Positions 1-6,061 are shown, counted from the first letter of the stretch. The stretch: 7,409 nt of DNA from Kingella oralis (GCA_905373195.1 CAJPSG010000044.1:1-7409), one strand, 5' to 3'. Notes: generated by a model from the sequence alone, not told the origin. Numbers and translations: made by a program.

Positions 1-1
1 G

Positions 2-616
2 GTTAGCCCCACCGCCGTAGAAATCGCCGCCCCCCATATAGGCAGCCTGAAAATGAGCAAAGCGAATTTCGGCGAAGCCAAAATGAGTGCAACGAATTTC
101 GGTGAAGCCTACCTCTCCATCGCCCACATCGCCGTTGGCAACCAAACCGCCCAAGCCCTGCGCCAACAAGACTTCATCAATATCCACGCCCCAACCCATG
201 GCAACGACAGCGAAGCCGCCCTCGCCCTGCCCGTCTGGCACACGCTGCCCCAAGGCGGCACCATCGTCATCATCCGCGGGCAAGGCGGGCGCGAACACCT
301 CGCCCAAGCCCTACGCCAGCGTGGTTTTGCCGTGCAATACGCCGAATGCTACCAACGCATCAGCCAGCCGCTCAACTGGCACACATTTCAGGCTGCCCAA
401 GCCCAAGCCGCATGGATAACCACCGCCCAGCTTGCCCAAGAGCTGTTTACACAATGCCCACAAGCATTTAGGCAAAATCTCAAATCCTTGCTATACTTCA
501 CACAACACCCGCGCATCGCCCAAACCCTAACCGCGCTTGGCGCAACCCACGTTCACACCGTAGCCCGACTCAGCGATGCGCTTCACCATTTTTCATCACG
601 GAGCATTCCCAAATGA
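2..616 (+). CDS. hemD: Uroporphyrinogen-III synthase, 5'-partial
   Basis: HemD closes and rearranges hydroxymethylbilane to uroporphyrinogen III in the cytoplasm, the branch point to haem, sirohaem and cobalamin. The reading frame is open from base 2, so the start and roughly the first third of the protein lie outside the window; the ATG at 53 is internal. Visible family marks are SPTAV near the left edge, IAVGNQTAQAL (nt 128-160), IIRGQGGRE (nt 269-295) followed by ALRQRGF and a Tyr-Gln-Arg, and NLKSLLYFT near the C terminus. The following hemX and hemY confirm the call. The stop overlaps the hemX start (ATGA at 613-616). An oddity is a DUS at 40-51 followed by two 10-residue repeats (MSKANFGEAK, MSATNFGEAY) between the SPTAV and IAVG segments, which looks like an in-frame insertion. 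A further DUS-like site lies at 387-398 on the minus strand. Confidence is high for identity; whether the insertion is tolerated is unknown. Confidence 0.9.
   Translation, partial: VSPTAVEIAAPHIGSLKMSKANFGEAKMSATNFGEAYLSIAHIAVGNQTAQALRQQDFINIHAPTHGNDSEAALALPVWHTLPQGGTIVIIRGQGGREHLAQALRQRGFAVQYAECYQRISQPLNWHTFQAAQAQAAWITTAQLAQELFTQCPQAFRQNLKSLLYFTQHPRIAQTLTALGATHVHTVARLSDALHHFSSRSIPK
40..51 (+). repeat. DNA uptake sequence, exact Kingella-type 12-mer
   Basis: AGGCAGCCTGAA on the plus strand inside hemD, read in frame as part of GSLK. It directly precedes the 30-base tandem repeats. DUS are the short sequences that Neisseriaceae recognise for DNA uptake; the dialect assignment is from memory of published variants. 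Confidence 0.85.
51..110 (+). repeat. Two 30-base tandem repeats inside hemD
   Basis: Unit 1 is 51-80 and unit 2 is 81-110. They match at 24 of 30 positions, sharing AAATGAG and the block CGAATTTCGG followed by GAAGCC. Because 30 is a multiple of three, the reading frame is kept and each unit adds ten residues with the shared ending NFGEA. A related sequence lies inverted at 3352-3396, also next to a DUS-like core, which suggests a dispersed repeat linked to DUS. Confidence 0.8.
387..398 (-). repeat. DNA uptake sequence, 11 of 12
   Basis: TTCAGGCTGCCC on the plus strand is GGGCAGCCTGAA on the minus strand, differing from the full 12-mer only at the first base. It lies in the coding sequence of hemD. 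Confidence 0.7.
598..603 (+). promoter_or_regulatory. hemX ribosome binding site
   Basis: ACGGAG lies nine bases before the ATG at 613, inside the last codons of hemD. It supports the start that overlaps the hemD stop. Confidence 0.45.
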
Positions 617-2046
617 CCGACAACGCACAAAATCAGCAGCCTGAAAACCAAGCCGCCAACAATAAACAGCCCATTGAAAGCAAAGCCACCGAACCCCAAA
701 AGCAGCCTGAAAAACCCACCCCCGCCACACCCAAGCAGCCTGAAAAACAAGCGCAACAGCAGCCTGAAAAACACCCCGACCCCGCGCAGCCCCAGCCCAT
801 CGTTATCCAACAAAAAGCCAGCAGCGGGCGCGGCATCGCCACAGGCGCGCTCGTGCTCTCGCTGATTGCACTGGGCGCAAGCGGCTTTTTATTCGTGCAA
901 GGGCAAAACGTGCTCAAACAACAAGAAATGCGCATCGGGCAAGATTTAAACAAAGCCGCGCTGGGCAACAGCGAAAACGCCGCGCTGCTGCAATCCACCC
1001 TCGCCAAACAAGCCGAGCTAGACGCGCAGCTCAACAAAATCCTACAAAACGAAAGCGATACTGCGCAAACGCTAGACGGCATCCACCGCGCCTATGCCGA
1101 GCTGCTTAAAGGCCGCGTGAATTGGCTGGTGGACGAGATTGAAGTAACGCTCAACACCGCATCGCAACAGCTCTTGCTATCAGGCAATGTGCCTGTTGCC
1201 ACCGCTGTGTTGGAAAACGTTGAACAACGGCTCAGCCGCTTTGAGCAGCCTGAATTGCTGCCCATCAAACAAGCCATCAGCCAAGATTTGGCCGCGCTGA
1301 AAAACCGCCCCTATCTCAACGTTTCCGCCACCGCCCTGCGCCTAGACCGCTTGGAAAGCGCGGTGGACAGCCTGCCGCTGTTGGTGGACAGCACCATGAA
1401 CGCCCAAAACGCCGAGCCCGCGCCCACATCCAAAGCGGGCAGCTTTTGGACGCGCGCATGGGACAACACCAGCGAGCTGGTGAAAAGCATGGTAGAAGTG
1501 CGCAAGCTGGATAACAACGATGCCATGCTCATCGGCTCGGAACAAGTGTTCTACCTGCGCGAAAACCTGCGCATGCGCCTGTTGGACGCGCGGCTTGCCC
1601 TGTTGCAACACAACAGTGAAGTCTATCAAAACGACCTTGCTGCCATCGAAGAAACCGTTAAACGCTACTTTGACGTGCAATCGCCCAACACCCAAACATG
1701 GCTCAAAGAAGTGGGCGAGCTCAAATCGGTAGAAATCCGCATGATTTCAGACGAATCGCTCAAAGCCAGCCTAGCTGCCGTGCGCGATTATCAAAACAAT
1801 GTGCGCACCGCGCTGCCTGTGGTGCTGCCTGAAAGCAAGCCCGCCGCGCCTGCTGCCCAAGCCGCATCTGCTCCCAAAGCCGCATCGCAACCCGCGCCTG
1901 CCGCCCCAGCCCCAACTACGCCAGCCGCATCCGAACCCAAATCCGAAAAAGCAGACAGCAAAGCCGCCAGCCAGCCCGCATCCAAGCCAGCCGCTTCCGA
2001 GCCAGCCGCTAAACCTGCCAACGAAGCCAAAGGAGCCAAAGCATGA
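613..2046 (+). CDS. hemX: HemX-like inner-membrane protein of the haem operon
   Basis: A 477-residue protein of the HemX family, often annotated as uroporphyrinogen-III C-methyltransferase although the family lacks an obvious SAM-binding methyltransferase fold and its role is uncertain. Residues 1-70 are a hydrophilic Gln/Pro/Lys-rich, probably cytoplasmic and disordered segment. Residues 75-96 form one hydrophobic membrane helix (GIATGALVLSLIALGAS). Residues 98-165 are rich in Gln, Leu, Ala and Glu and look like a coiled coil. The periplasmic HemX domain follows to about residue 400, with RVNWLVDEIE near 168 and RENLRMRLLDARLALL near 316. Residues 407-477 are a low-complexity Ala/Pro/Ser/Lys tail. 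Four DUS cores in the N-terminal segment are translated as QPEN or QPEK, and a fifth as EQPE at 211-214. Start and stop overlap hemD and hemY by four bases each, pointing to coupled translation. Identity is firm from family pattern and operon context; biochemical role is not. Confidence 0.85.
   Translation: MTDNAQNQQPENQAANNKQPIESKATEPQKQPEKPTPATPKQPEKQAQQQPEKHPDPAQPQPIVIQQKASSGRGIATGALVLSLIALGASGFLFVQGQNVLKQQEMRIGQDLNKAALGNSENAALLQSTLAKQAELDAQLNKILQNESDTAQTLDGIHRAYAELLKGRVNWLVDEIEVTLNTASQQLLLSGNVPVATAVLENVEQRLSRFEQPELLPIKQAISQDLAALKNRPYLNVSATALRLDRLESAVDSLPLLVDSTMNAQNAEPAPTSKAGSFWTRAWDNTSELVKSMVEVRKLDNNDAMLIGSEQVFYLRENLRMRLLDARLALLQHNSEVYQNDLAAIEETVKRYFDVQSPNTQTWLKEVGELKSVEIRMISDESLKASLAAVRDYQNNVRTALPVVLPESKPAAPAAQAASAPKAASQPAPAAPAPTTPAASEPKSEKADSKAASQPASKPAASEPAAKPANEAKGAKA
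636..768 (+). repeat. Cluster of four DUS cores in hemX
   Basis: GCAGCCTGAA occurs at 636-645, 702-711, 735-744 and 759-768, all on the plus strand and all in the same codon phase, so each reads Gln-Pro-Glu followed by Asn or Lys. None is an exact 12-mer; the preceding bases are CA or AA. The spacings of 66, 33 and 24 bases are all multiples of three. Confidence 0.85.
1245..1254 (+). repeat. DUS core in hemX
   Basis: GCAGCCTGAA inside the conserved part of hemX, read EQPE in the same phase as the N-terminal cluster. Confidence 0.7.
2029..2035 (+). promoter_or_regulatory. hemY ribosome binding site
   Basis: AAAGGAG lies seven bases before the ATG at 2043, within the last codons of hemX. It decides the hemY start at the ATGA overlap. 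Confidence 0.7.
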
Positions 2047-3236
2047 AACAGCTCATTTGGATAATCTTCCTATTTCTCTGCGCCATCGGGCTAGCCATGC
2101 TCGCCAAAACCTACACAGGCAACGTTTATTTTGTGGTGGAGGGCTACTCGCTGCGGATGAATCTCAACTTTTTCATCATCGTTGCGCTGTTGAGCGTGTT
2201 TGTGTGGTATTTGCTGATTAAATTGCTGGTCAGTATCTTTGGTACGCCGCATCGGTTAAGCCAATTTGGCGCATCGCGCCGCAGCCGTAAAGCCGCGCAG
2301 GAACTCAACGCCGCAGGCTTGGCATACTTTGAAGGCAAGTTCCAAGAAGCCGCGCAACACGCCGACAAAGTGCTTGCCAACAAACAAGCAGGCGACAACC
2401 GCATCCTTGCCCTGATGCTTGCCGCCCACGCCGCCGACCAAAGCCACAACACCGAAGCGCGCGACCAATATCTCAACGACATCGCCCAACTGCCCGGCAA
2501 AGCCCAGCTATCGCGCCATTTGCTGCTGGCTGAAAGCGCGCTGAATCAACAAGATTACGACACCGCCAACACCCATCTTACCGCCGCCGCCCAAATCAAC
2601 CCGCGCTTAACCCGATTGGCGCGCTTGCAACTGCGCATGGCGTTAGACAAGGGCGACGCGCTGGATATTTTGGACAAAACCGAAAAACTGCACCGCGCGG
2701 GTGCGATGAACGACACCGAAGCGCAACAAACCGCCGAAGTCGCCTACCGTAAACTGTTGGATTTAGCCACCGATGCCGCAGGCATGAAAGCCTGCCTCAA
2801 ACGCATCCCCGAAGCCCTGCGCAACAACGCCCTAAACGTTGCCATCGCCAGAAAATACAACGAATTAGGGCTATACGACCAAGCCATCGCATGGGTAAAC
2901 ACCCATTATCCCGCCTCCCGCGATGCCAATTTGCTGCCGCCATTTGTTGCCAGCGTGCGCTATTTAGACGACCGCCGCCAGCAAAAAGCCATTGACACAG
3001 GCGACGCATGGCTCAAAGACAACCCCAAAGACGCACGCTTGCTGATGTATCTGGGCGAGCTTGCCGCGCAAAAACAACTGTGGGGCAAAGCCCAAAGCTA
3101 CCTAGAAGCCAGCCTTGCGCTGCACCCCACCCCGCAAACCCGCCTTGTGCTGGCCAAAGTGTACGACCATTCAGCGCGCCAAGATGCCGCGCAAGAACAA
3201 CGCCGTTTAGCGTTAAACAGCATCAGCGAAGAATAG
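2043..3236 (+). CDS. hemY: HemY, haem biosynthesis TPR membrane protein
   Basis: A 397-residue inner-membrane protein of the proteobacterial HemY family. This is not the Bacillus protoporphyrinogen oxidase that carries the same symbol. Two hydrophobic helices lie at about residues 3-21 and 42-66 (NFFIIVALLSVFVWYLLIKLL), separated by the short loop TYTGNVYFVVEGYSLRM that is typical of the family's N-terminal domain. The rest is alpha-helical with TPR-like units, for example AGLAYFEGKFQEAAQHADKV near 91-110, LLLAESALNQQDYDTANTHL near 160, NELGLYDQAIAWV near 273, and GELAAQKQLWGKAQSYLEAS near 335. The family is required for normal haem synthesis in some proteobacteria, probably as a scaffold for the late enzymes; that role is inferred. 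The start overlaps the hemX stop and has a strong ribosome binding site. It is the last gene of the operon here and has no DUS of its own, but a DUS-pair hairpin follows its stop. Confidence 0.88.
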   Translation: MKQLIWIIFLFLCAIGLAMLAKTYTGNVYFVVEGYSLRMNLNFFIIVALLSVFVWYLLIKLLVSIFGTPHRLSQFGASRRSRKAAQELNAAGLAYFEGKFQEAAQHADKVLANKQAGDNRILALMLAAHAADQSHNTEARDQYLNDIAQLPGKAQLSRHLLLAESALNQQDYDTANTHLTAAAQINPRLTRLARLQLRMALDKGDALDILDKTEKLHRAGAMNDTEAQQTAEVAYRKLLDLATDAAGMKACLKRIPEALRNNALNVAIARKYNELGLYDQAIAWVNTHYPASRDANLLPPFVASVRYLDDRRQQKAIDTGDAWLKDNPKDARLLMYLGELAAQKQLWGKAQSYLEASLALHPTPQTRLVLAKVYDHSARQDAAQEQRRLALNSISEE

Positions 3237-3244
3237 CGTAAACG

Positions 3245-3284
3245 GTTTTCAGGCTGCCTATGGAAGATGAGGCAGCCTGAAAAC
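3245..3284 (+). terminator. DUS-pair hairpin after the haem operon
   Basis: A perfect 15-base inverted repeat: GTTTTCAGGCTGCCT at 3245-3259 and AGGCAGCCTGAAAAC at 3270-3284, with a 10-base loop. Each arm contains an exact 12-base DUS in opposite orientation, the arrangement known in Neisseriaceae to act as a transcription terminator or attenuator. It starts eight bases after the hemY stop. No T tract follows (GTTAAACGC), so termination may be weak or factor-assisted. Confidence 0.6.
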
Positions 3285-3309
3285 GTTAAACGCATCACAT
3301 AGCGCAACA

Positions 3310-3321
3310 AGGCAGCCTGAA
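3310..3321 (+). repeat. DNA uptake sequence, exact 12-mer
   Basis: AGGCAGCCTGAA in the gap between hemY and the pseudouridine synthase gene, the third exact copy within 75 bases. Confidence 0.85.
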
Positions 3322-3351
3322 AACACATTCCGCCAAGCGAACACCATTCAA

Positions 3352-3396
3352 CCCCATTTTAGCTTCGCAACTCCGCTTCGCTACGCAGGCTGCCTT
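3352..3396 (-). repeat. DUS-linked repeat, inverted relative to the hemD copy
   Basis: Read on the minus strand, this begins with AAGGCAGCCTG, continues AGCGAAGCGGAGTT, and ends GCGAAGCTAAAATGGGG. The hemD element runs DUS, then AGCAAAGCGAATTT (11 of 14 identical), then GGCGAAGCCAAAATGAG. Order and spacing agree apart from a few gap bases, so the two are probably members of one short repeat family. The DUS half is decayed here (CCTGCG where CCTGAA is expected). Confidence 0.5.
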
Positions 3397-3407
3397 ATCC
3401 CGCAAAA

Positions 3408-3412
3408 AAGGA
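3408..3412 (+). promoter_or_regulatory. rluF ribosome binding site
   Basis: AAGGA lies six bases before the ATG at 3419 and supports that start. Confidence 0.6.
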
Positions 3413-3418
3413 ATCCCC

Positions 3419-4150
3419 ATGAGCGACCCCATCCGCCTCTCCAAACGCATGGCAGAACTCGGCATCTGCTCACGCCGCGAAGCCGATAGCTACATTGAAA
3501 AAGGCTGGGTTAGCGTAAACGGCACGATTGCCGTACTCGGGCAAAAAGTAACCCCCGCCGACCGCATAGACCTCAACAAACAAGCTCACGAACAACAAGC
3601 CAACCGCGTAACCATCTTGCTCAACAAACCCGTTGGCTTTGTCAGCGGGCAGCCTGAAAAAGACTACCGCGCCGCCGTTGAACTCATCACCGCCGAAAAC
3701 CAATGGAGCGGCGACACCAGCCGTATCGCCTTCCACCCCAGCCACACCCGCAATCTCGCCCCCGCAGGCAGGCTAGACATCGATTCCGTGGGCTTGCTCG
3801 TGCTCACCCAAGACGGACGCATCGCCAAACAGCTGATCGGCGACAACAGCCACAGCGAAAAAGAATACCTCGTGCGCGTAAAAGGCAGCCTGAAAGCAGA
3901 TGGGCTGGCGCTGCTCAACCACGGATTAAGCCTAGACGGCGAACCCTTGCGCCCCGCCCAAGTAACATGGCAAAACCAAGACCAGCTGCGCTTCGTGTTG
4001 AAACAAGGCAAAAAACGCCAAATCCGCCGCATGTGCGAACTGGTGGGGCTGCGCGTGGTCGGCTTAAAACGCATCCGCATCGGGCGCGTTAAACTGGGCG
4101 CGCTGCCACAAGGCAAATGGCGATATTTGCAAGCCAACGAACGCTTTTAA
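3419..4150 (+). CDS. rluF: RluF-like 23S rRNA pseudouridine synthase
   Basis: A 243-residue cytoplasmic enzyme of the RsuA/RluB/E/F family, which isomerises uridine to pseudouridine in rRNA. An S4 RNA-binding domain fills residues 5-52 ([22 protein letters not shown], then GWVSVNG). The catalytic domain starts at [12 protein letters not shown] (67-77), has the catalytic Asp at 120 in [14 protein letters not shown], then EKEYLVRV (147-154) and the family signature [15 protein letters not shown] (196-210). The S4 helix and the [11 protein letters not shown] stretch resemble E. coli RluF, which modifies U2604 of 23S rRNA, more than RsuA or RluB; the exact target is inferred. About 28 residues (77-110) between KPVGFVSG and the catalytic loop are longer than I would expect for RluF. 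That insert begins with a DUS-derived SGQPEK. A good Shine-Dalgarno supports the start. It appears monocistronic, between the DUS hairpin and the tRNA-Leu promoter. Confidence 0.85.
   Translation: MSDPIRLSKRMAELGICSRREADSYIEKGWVSVNGTIAVLGQKVTPADRIDLNKQAHEQQANRVTILLNKPVGFVSGQPEKDYRAAVELITAENQWSGDTSRIAFHPSHTRNLAPAGRLDIDSVGLLVLTQDGRIAKQLIGDNSHSEKEYLVRVKGSLKADGLALLNHGLSLDGEPLRPAQVTWQNQDQLRFVLKQGKKRQIRRMCELVGLRVVGLKRIRIGRVKLGALPQGKWRYLQANERF
3647..3658 (+). repeat. DNA uptake sequence, 11 of 12
   Basis: GGGCAGCCTGAA in the rluF coding region, read as GQPE. Confidence 0.65.
3883..3894 (+). repeat. DNA uptake sequence, exact 12-mer
   Basis: AGGCAGCCTGAA in the rluF coding region, read as GSLK. Confidence 0.8.
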
Positions 4151-4187
4151 CTGCGCCACGTTGCGCCCATTCATCGCCAAAAATCGC

Positions 4188-4215
4188 TTGCAATTTTGCC
4201 GCAAAACCGTATAAT
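4188..4215 (+). promoter_or_regulatory. tRNA-Leu promoter
   Basis: TTGCAA (-35) at 4188-4193 and a perfect TATAAT (-10) at 4210-4215 with a 16-base spacer. A transcript would begin near 4222, about 11 bases before the tRNA. Confidence 0.75.
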
Positions 4216-4232
4216 CCGCGCTTTCACAAAAC

Positions 4233-4317
4233 GCGGATGTGGCGAAATTGGTAGACGCACCAGATTTAGGTTCTGGCGCCGCAAGGTGTGAGAGTTCGAG
4301 TCTCTCCATCCGCACCA
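4233..4317 (+). tRNA. tRNA-Leu (anticodon UAG)
   Basis: An 85-base tRNA including an encoded CCA. The acceptor stem GCGGATG (4233-4239) pairs with CATCCGC (4307-4313), followed by A4314 as discriminator and CCA. The anticodon stem CCAGA/TCTGG closes the loop TTTAGGT (4265-4271), giving anticodon TAG at 4267-4269, which reads CUN leucine codons. A long variable arm (4277-4289) marks a class II tRNA. The T arm is GAGAG-TTCGAGT-CTCTC at 4290-4306. The gene is intact, as expected if an island inserted here restored the 3' end. Confidence 0.97.
4290..4317 (+). other. Candidate attachment site (attL) at the tRNA-Leu 3' end
   Basis: P4-type integrases usually recombine within the T arm and 3' end of a tRNA gene, and the int gene here starts 220 bases downstream in the same direction, the usual layout. 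The site is inferred from that arrangement alone. No second copy of TCTCTCCATCCGCACCA is seen elsewhere in the window, so attR is not identified. Confidence 0.35.
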
Positions 4318-4322
4318 CACTC

Positions 4323-4354
4323 AAAAAAGCAGCCTAAAAAACGGCTGTTTTTTT
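4323..4354 (+). terminator. Terminator after tRNA-Leu, derived from a DUS
   Basis: AAAAAAGCAGCC (4323-4334), loop TAAAAAAC, then GGCTGTTTTTTT (4343-4354). The GC core plus A/T extension gives a stem of up to 12 pairs with one G-T wobble, ending in seven Ts. The left arm plus loop reads AAGCAGCCTAAA, a DUS with one or two changes. Confidence 0.8.
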
Positions 4355-4366
4355 ACGTCTTTTACA

Positions 4367-4464
4367 GTCTCATAGCATATACAACCATTTGAAAACAAAC
4401 AAATAATTGTCTTATCCGCCCTTGCAAAATCCCCCTTTTGTTGTCTTATAGCATCTCATAGCGT
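4367..4464 (+). repeat. Direct repeats TCTYATAGCRT upstream of int
   Basis: Copies are GTCTCATAGCAT at 4367-4378, GTCTTATAGCAT at 4443-4454 and ATCTCATAGCGT at 4453-4464, the last two almost in tandem. A partial copy, GTCTTATCCGCC, is at 4409-4420. Their position between the candidate attL and int suits arm-type binding sites for the integrase, but that is inference. Confidence 0.5.
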
Positions 4465-4467
4465 TTA

Positions 4468-4497
4468 TTGAAATCAACCATACGCAGGGGGTATATT
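4468..4497 (+). promoter_or_regulatory. Possible int promoter
   Basis: TTGAAA at 4468-4473 and TATATT at 4492-4497, spacer 18 bases. A transcript would start near 4504, inside the inverted repeat that precedes int. The match is fair, not strong. Confidence 0.4.
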
Positions 4498-4536
4498 TGG
4501 GGGCATTTTTCCAACCCTTAAAAAAATACCCCCAAA
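4496..4536 (+). repeat. Inverted repeat abutting the int start codon
   Basis: TTTGGGGGCATTTTT (4496-4510) and AAAAATACCCCCAAA (4522-4536) are complementary at 14 of 15 positions around an 11-base loop. The right arm ends at the base before the int ATG. A second overlapping pairing exists between GGGGGTAT at 4487-4494 and ATACCCCC at 4526-4533. It could be an operator over the transcription start or an mRNA hairpin at the start codon. Confidence 0.65.
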
Positions 4537-5694
4537 ATGCCCTTAAACGACCGCCAAATCAAGAACGCTAAACCCAAAGAGAAAGACTACAAGCTAACGG
4601 ATGGAAAAGGCTTGTATTTGCTTATCACACCAGCAGGCGGCAAGTTATGGCGATTGAAATATCGCATCGCTGGCAAAGAGAAAACCCTAGCTATTGGAAA
4701 ATACCCCCAAATTAGCCTTGCACAAGCGCGAGAAGCCGCCATCAAGGCAAAATGCGATATAGCGCAAGGCAGCGACCCTAACGCGCTTAAACAGCAAGCC
4801 AAAGCCCAAAGCGCAAACAGCTTGCAAGCCATCGCCTTGCAATGGCACGCCCAAAACATCCCACGCTGGAAGCCCAACCATGCCCATAGGGTATTAACCT
4901 ACCTACAAACGGACGTATTCCCCCATCTTGGCAGCATGGATATACGCACTATCAGCGTGCAAGACGTTAAAACCACGCTGGAACGAGTAACCAGCCCCAA
5001 CGTTGCCGAAAAGATACGGCAATGGCTAGGCGCGATCTATCGCTATGCCGCCATGCTGGAAATAACCGACCGTAACCCCGCTGGTGTATTGCAAGGCGTT
5101 ATCCACCGCCCACCCGTGAAGCATATGCCCGCCTTGCCCGCCGCCGAACTAGAAACCTTTTACAGCCGCCTGAAAGCCGCCCACATTGCCCACAGCAACA
5201 GAATAGCCATCATGTTGCTTATGCTAACGTTTACACGCAGCAACGAGCTACGCGGGGCACAATGGCAAGAGATGGATTTTCAGGCTGCCATTTGGCACAT
5301 CCCCGCCCAGCGCATGAAAATGAATCGCCCCCACGCCGTACCGCTGGCAGATTGGACACTGGAACTATTACACGAGCTGCAAGCCATCACAGGCAGCAGC
5401 CCTTTTTTGTTTCCCAGCAGAACCAAACTAGACAGCTATATCAGCGAAAACACGCTAAGCAAGATTATTCACAACATGGGCTATAAGGGCATTGCCACCC
5501 CACACGGATTTAGAAGCCTAGCGAGCAGCACGCTAAATGAACAAGGCTTTAACCCCGCCGCCATAGAGCGGCAACTTGCCCACGAACAGGAAAACGCCGT
5601 AGCCAAAGCCTACAACCGCGCCGATTACTGGCAAGAGCGCGTTAGGTTTATGCAATGGTATTGCGATTACCTAAAAGCCAAATACACAGCCTAA
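4537..5694 (+). CDS. P4-type tyrosine integrase
   Basis: A 385-residue site-specific recombinase that integrates and excises genomic islands, usually at tRNA genes. Residues 1-90 are the P4-integrase N-terminal domain (formerly DUF4102), seen in IKNAKPKEKDYKLTDGKGLYL and KTLAIGKYPQISLAQAREAA. Residues 95-185 are the core-binding SAM-like domain. The catalytic domain follows, with Arg234 (TFTRSNELRG), Lys261, His323 and Arg326 in PHGFRSL, His349 in LAHE, and the nucleophile Tyr359 in AYNRADYWQERVRFMQWY. All key residues are present and the length is normal, so it is probably functional. The ATG fits the family's usual beginning, but no Shine-Dalgarno precedes it; instead an inverted repeat ends at the start codon. 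Leucine codon CTA is more frequent than in the haem genes, consistent with foreign origin. One DUS core lies on the minus strand at 5279-5288. It lies just downstream of tRNA-Leu in the same orientation. Confidence 0.95.
   Translation: MPLNDRQIKNAKPKEKDYKLTDGKGLYLLITPAGGKLWRLKYRIAGKEKTLAIGKYPQISLAQAREAAIKAKCDIAQGSDPNALKQQAKAQSANSLQAIALQWHAQNIPRWKPNHAHRVLTYLQTDVFPHLGSMDIRTISVQDVKTTLERVTSPNVAEKIRQWLGAIYRYAAMLEITDRNPAGVLQGVIHRPPVKHMPALPAAELETFYSRLKAAHIAHSNRIAIMLLMLTFTRSNELRGAQWQEMDFQAAIWHIPAQRMKMNRPHAVPLADWTLELLHELQAITGSSPFLFPSRTKLDSYISENTLSKIIHNMGYKGIATPHGFRSLASSTLNEQGFNPAAIERQLAHEQENAVAKAYNRADYWQERVRFMQWYCDYLKAKYTA
5279..5288 (-). repeat. DUS core in the integrase gene
   Basis: TTCAGGCTGC on the plus strand is GCAGCCTGAA on the minus strand; extended, TGGCAGCCTGAA is 11 of 12. 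A host uptake signal inside an island gene. Confidence 0.6.
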
Positions 5695-5759
5695 CCAGCC
5701 TTACCGCTGTTTCTTTAATTGTCCTTTACTTGCGCCCCTATATAGGAAACCCTTTTTTT

Positions 5760-5917
5760 AGTGGGAATAGTGGGAATTATGTAAAGACTATTGATAAATA
5801 AAGGAAAAAAATTCCCACTAATTCCCACTCGTTCCCACTGATTTTTTTAAAATGCGCATATCACATTGTTTATAAACATAAATTTTTACATCCATAGAAT
5901 AATTATTCAGTGGGAAT
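5760..5917. repeat. Six AGTGGGAAT repeats in mixed orientation
   Basis: Plus-strand copies are at 5760-5768, 5769-5777 (exact tandem) and 5909-5917. Minus-strand copies (ATTCCCACT) are at 5811-5819 and 5821-5829, with one variant GTTCCCACT at 5831-5839, a 10-base period. The first pair and the next two copies can form a stem of about 18 pairs with a one-base bulge and a 33-base loop. A 69-base AT-rich block separates copies 5 and 6. The pattern resembles iterons or an operator array. Confidence 0.75.
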
Positions 5918-6061
5918 TTGTTTAAAAACAAAGGCGTAGCATACGACTATGCCTCTATTTCATGGCAGCAAACAGCAAAAAAGGGCAAAACACAGCATTT
6001 TGGGCTTGTCTGAACCCCATAAGGAGACCACGCCCCCCATAGAGCTACCACGCATGGAAGT

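Noticed and set aside
633..1082. Long minus-strand frames opposite hemX, hemY and rluF
   Set aside because: They are shadows of strongly supported plus-strand genes and show no recognisable family or ribosome binding site.
1824..1833. GCTGCCTGAA in hemX, resembling the Simonsiella-type DUS dialect
   Set aside because: It is a single 10-base match in a region rich in CTGCCTG codons, so chance or codon bias is a sufficient explanation.
1830..2043. Ala/Pro/Ser/Lys-rich end of hemX as a possible frameshifted or foreign segment
   Set aside because: The frame stays open, ends in a proper ATGA overlap with hemY, and similar low-complexity tails occur in HemX proteins.
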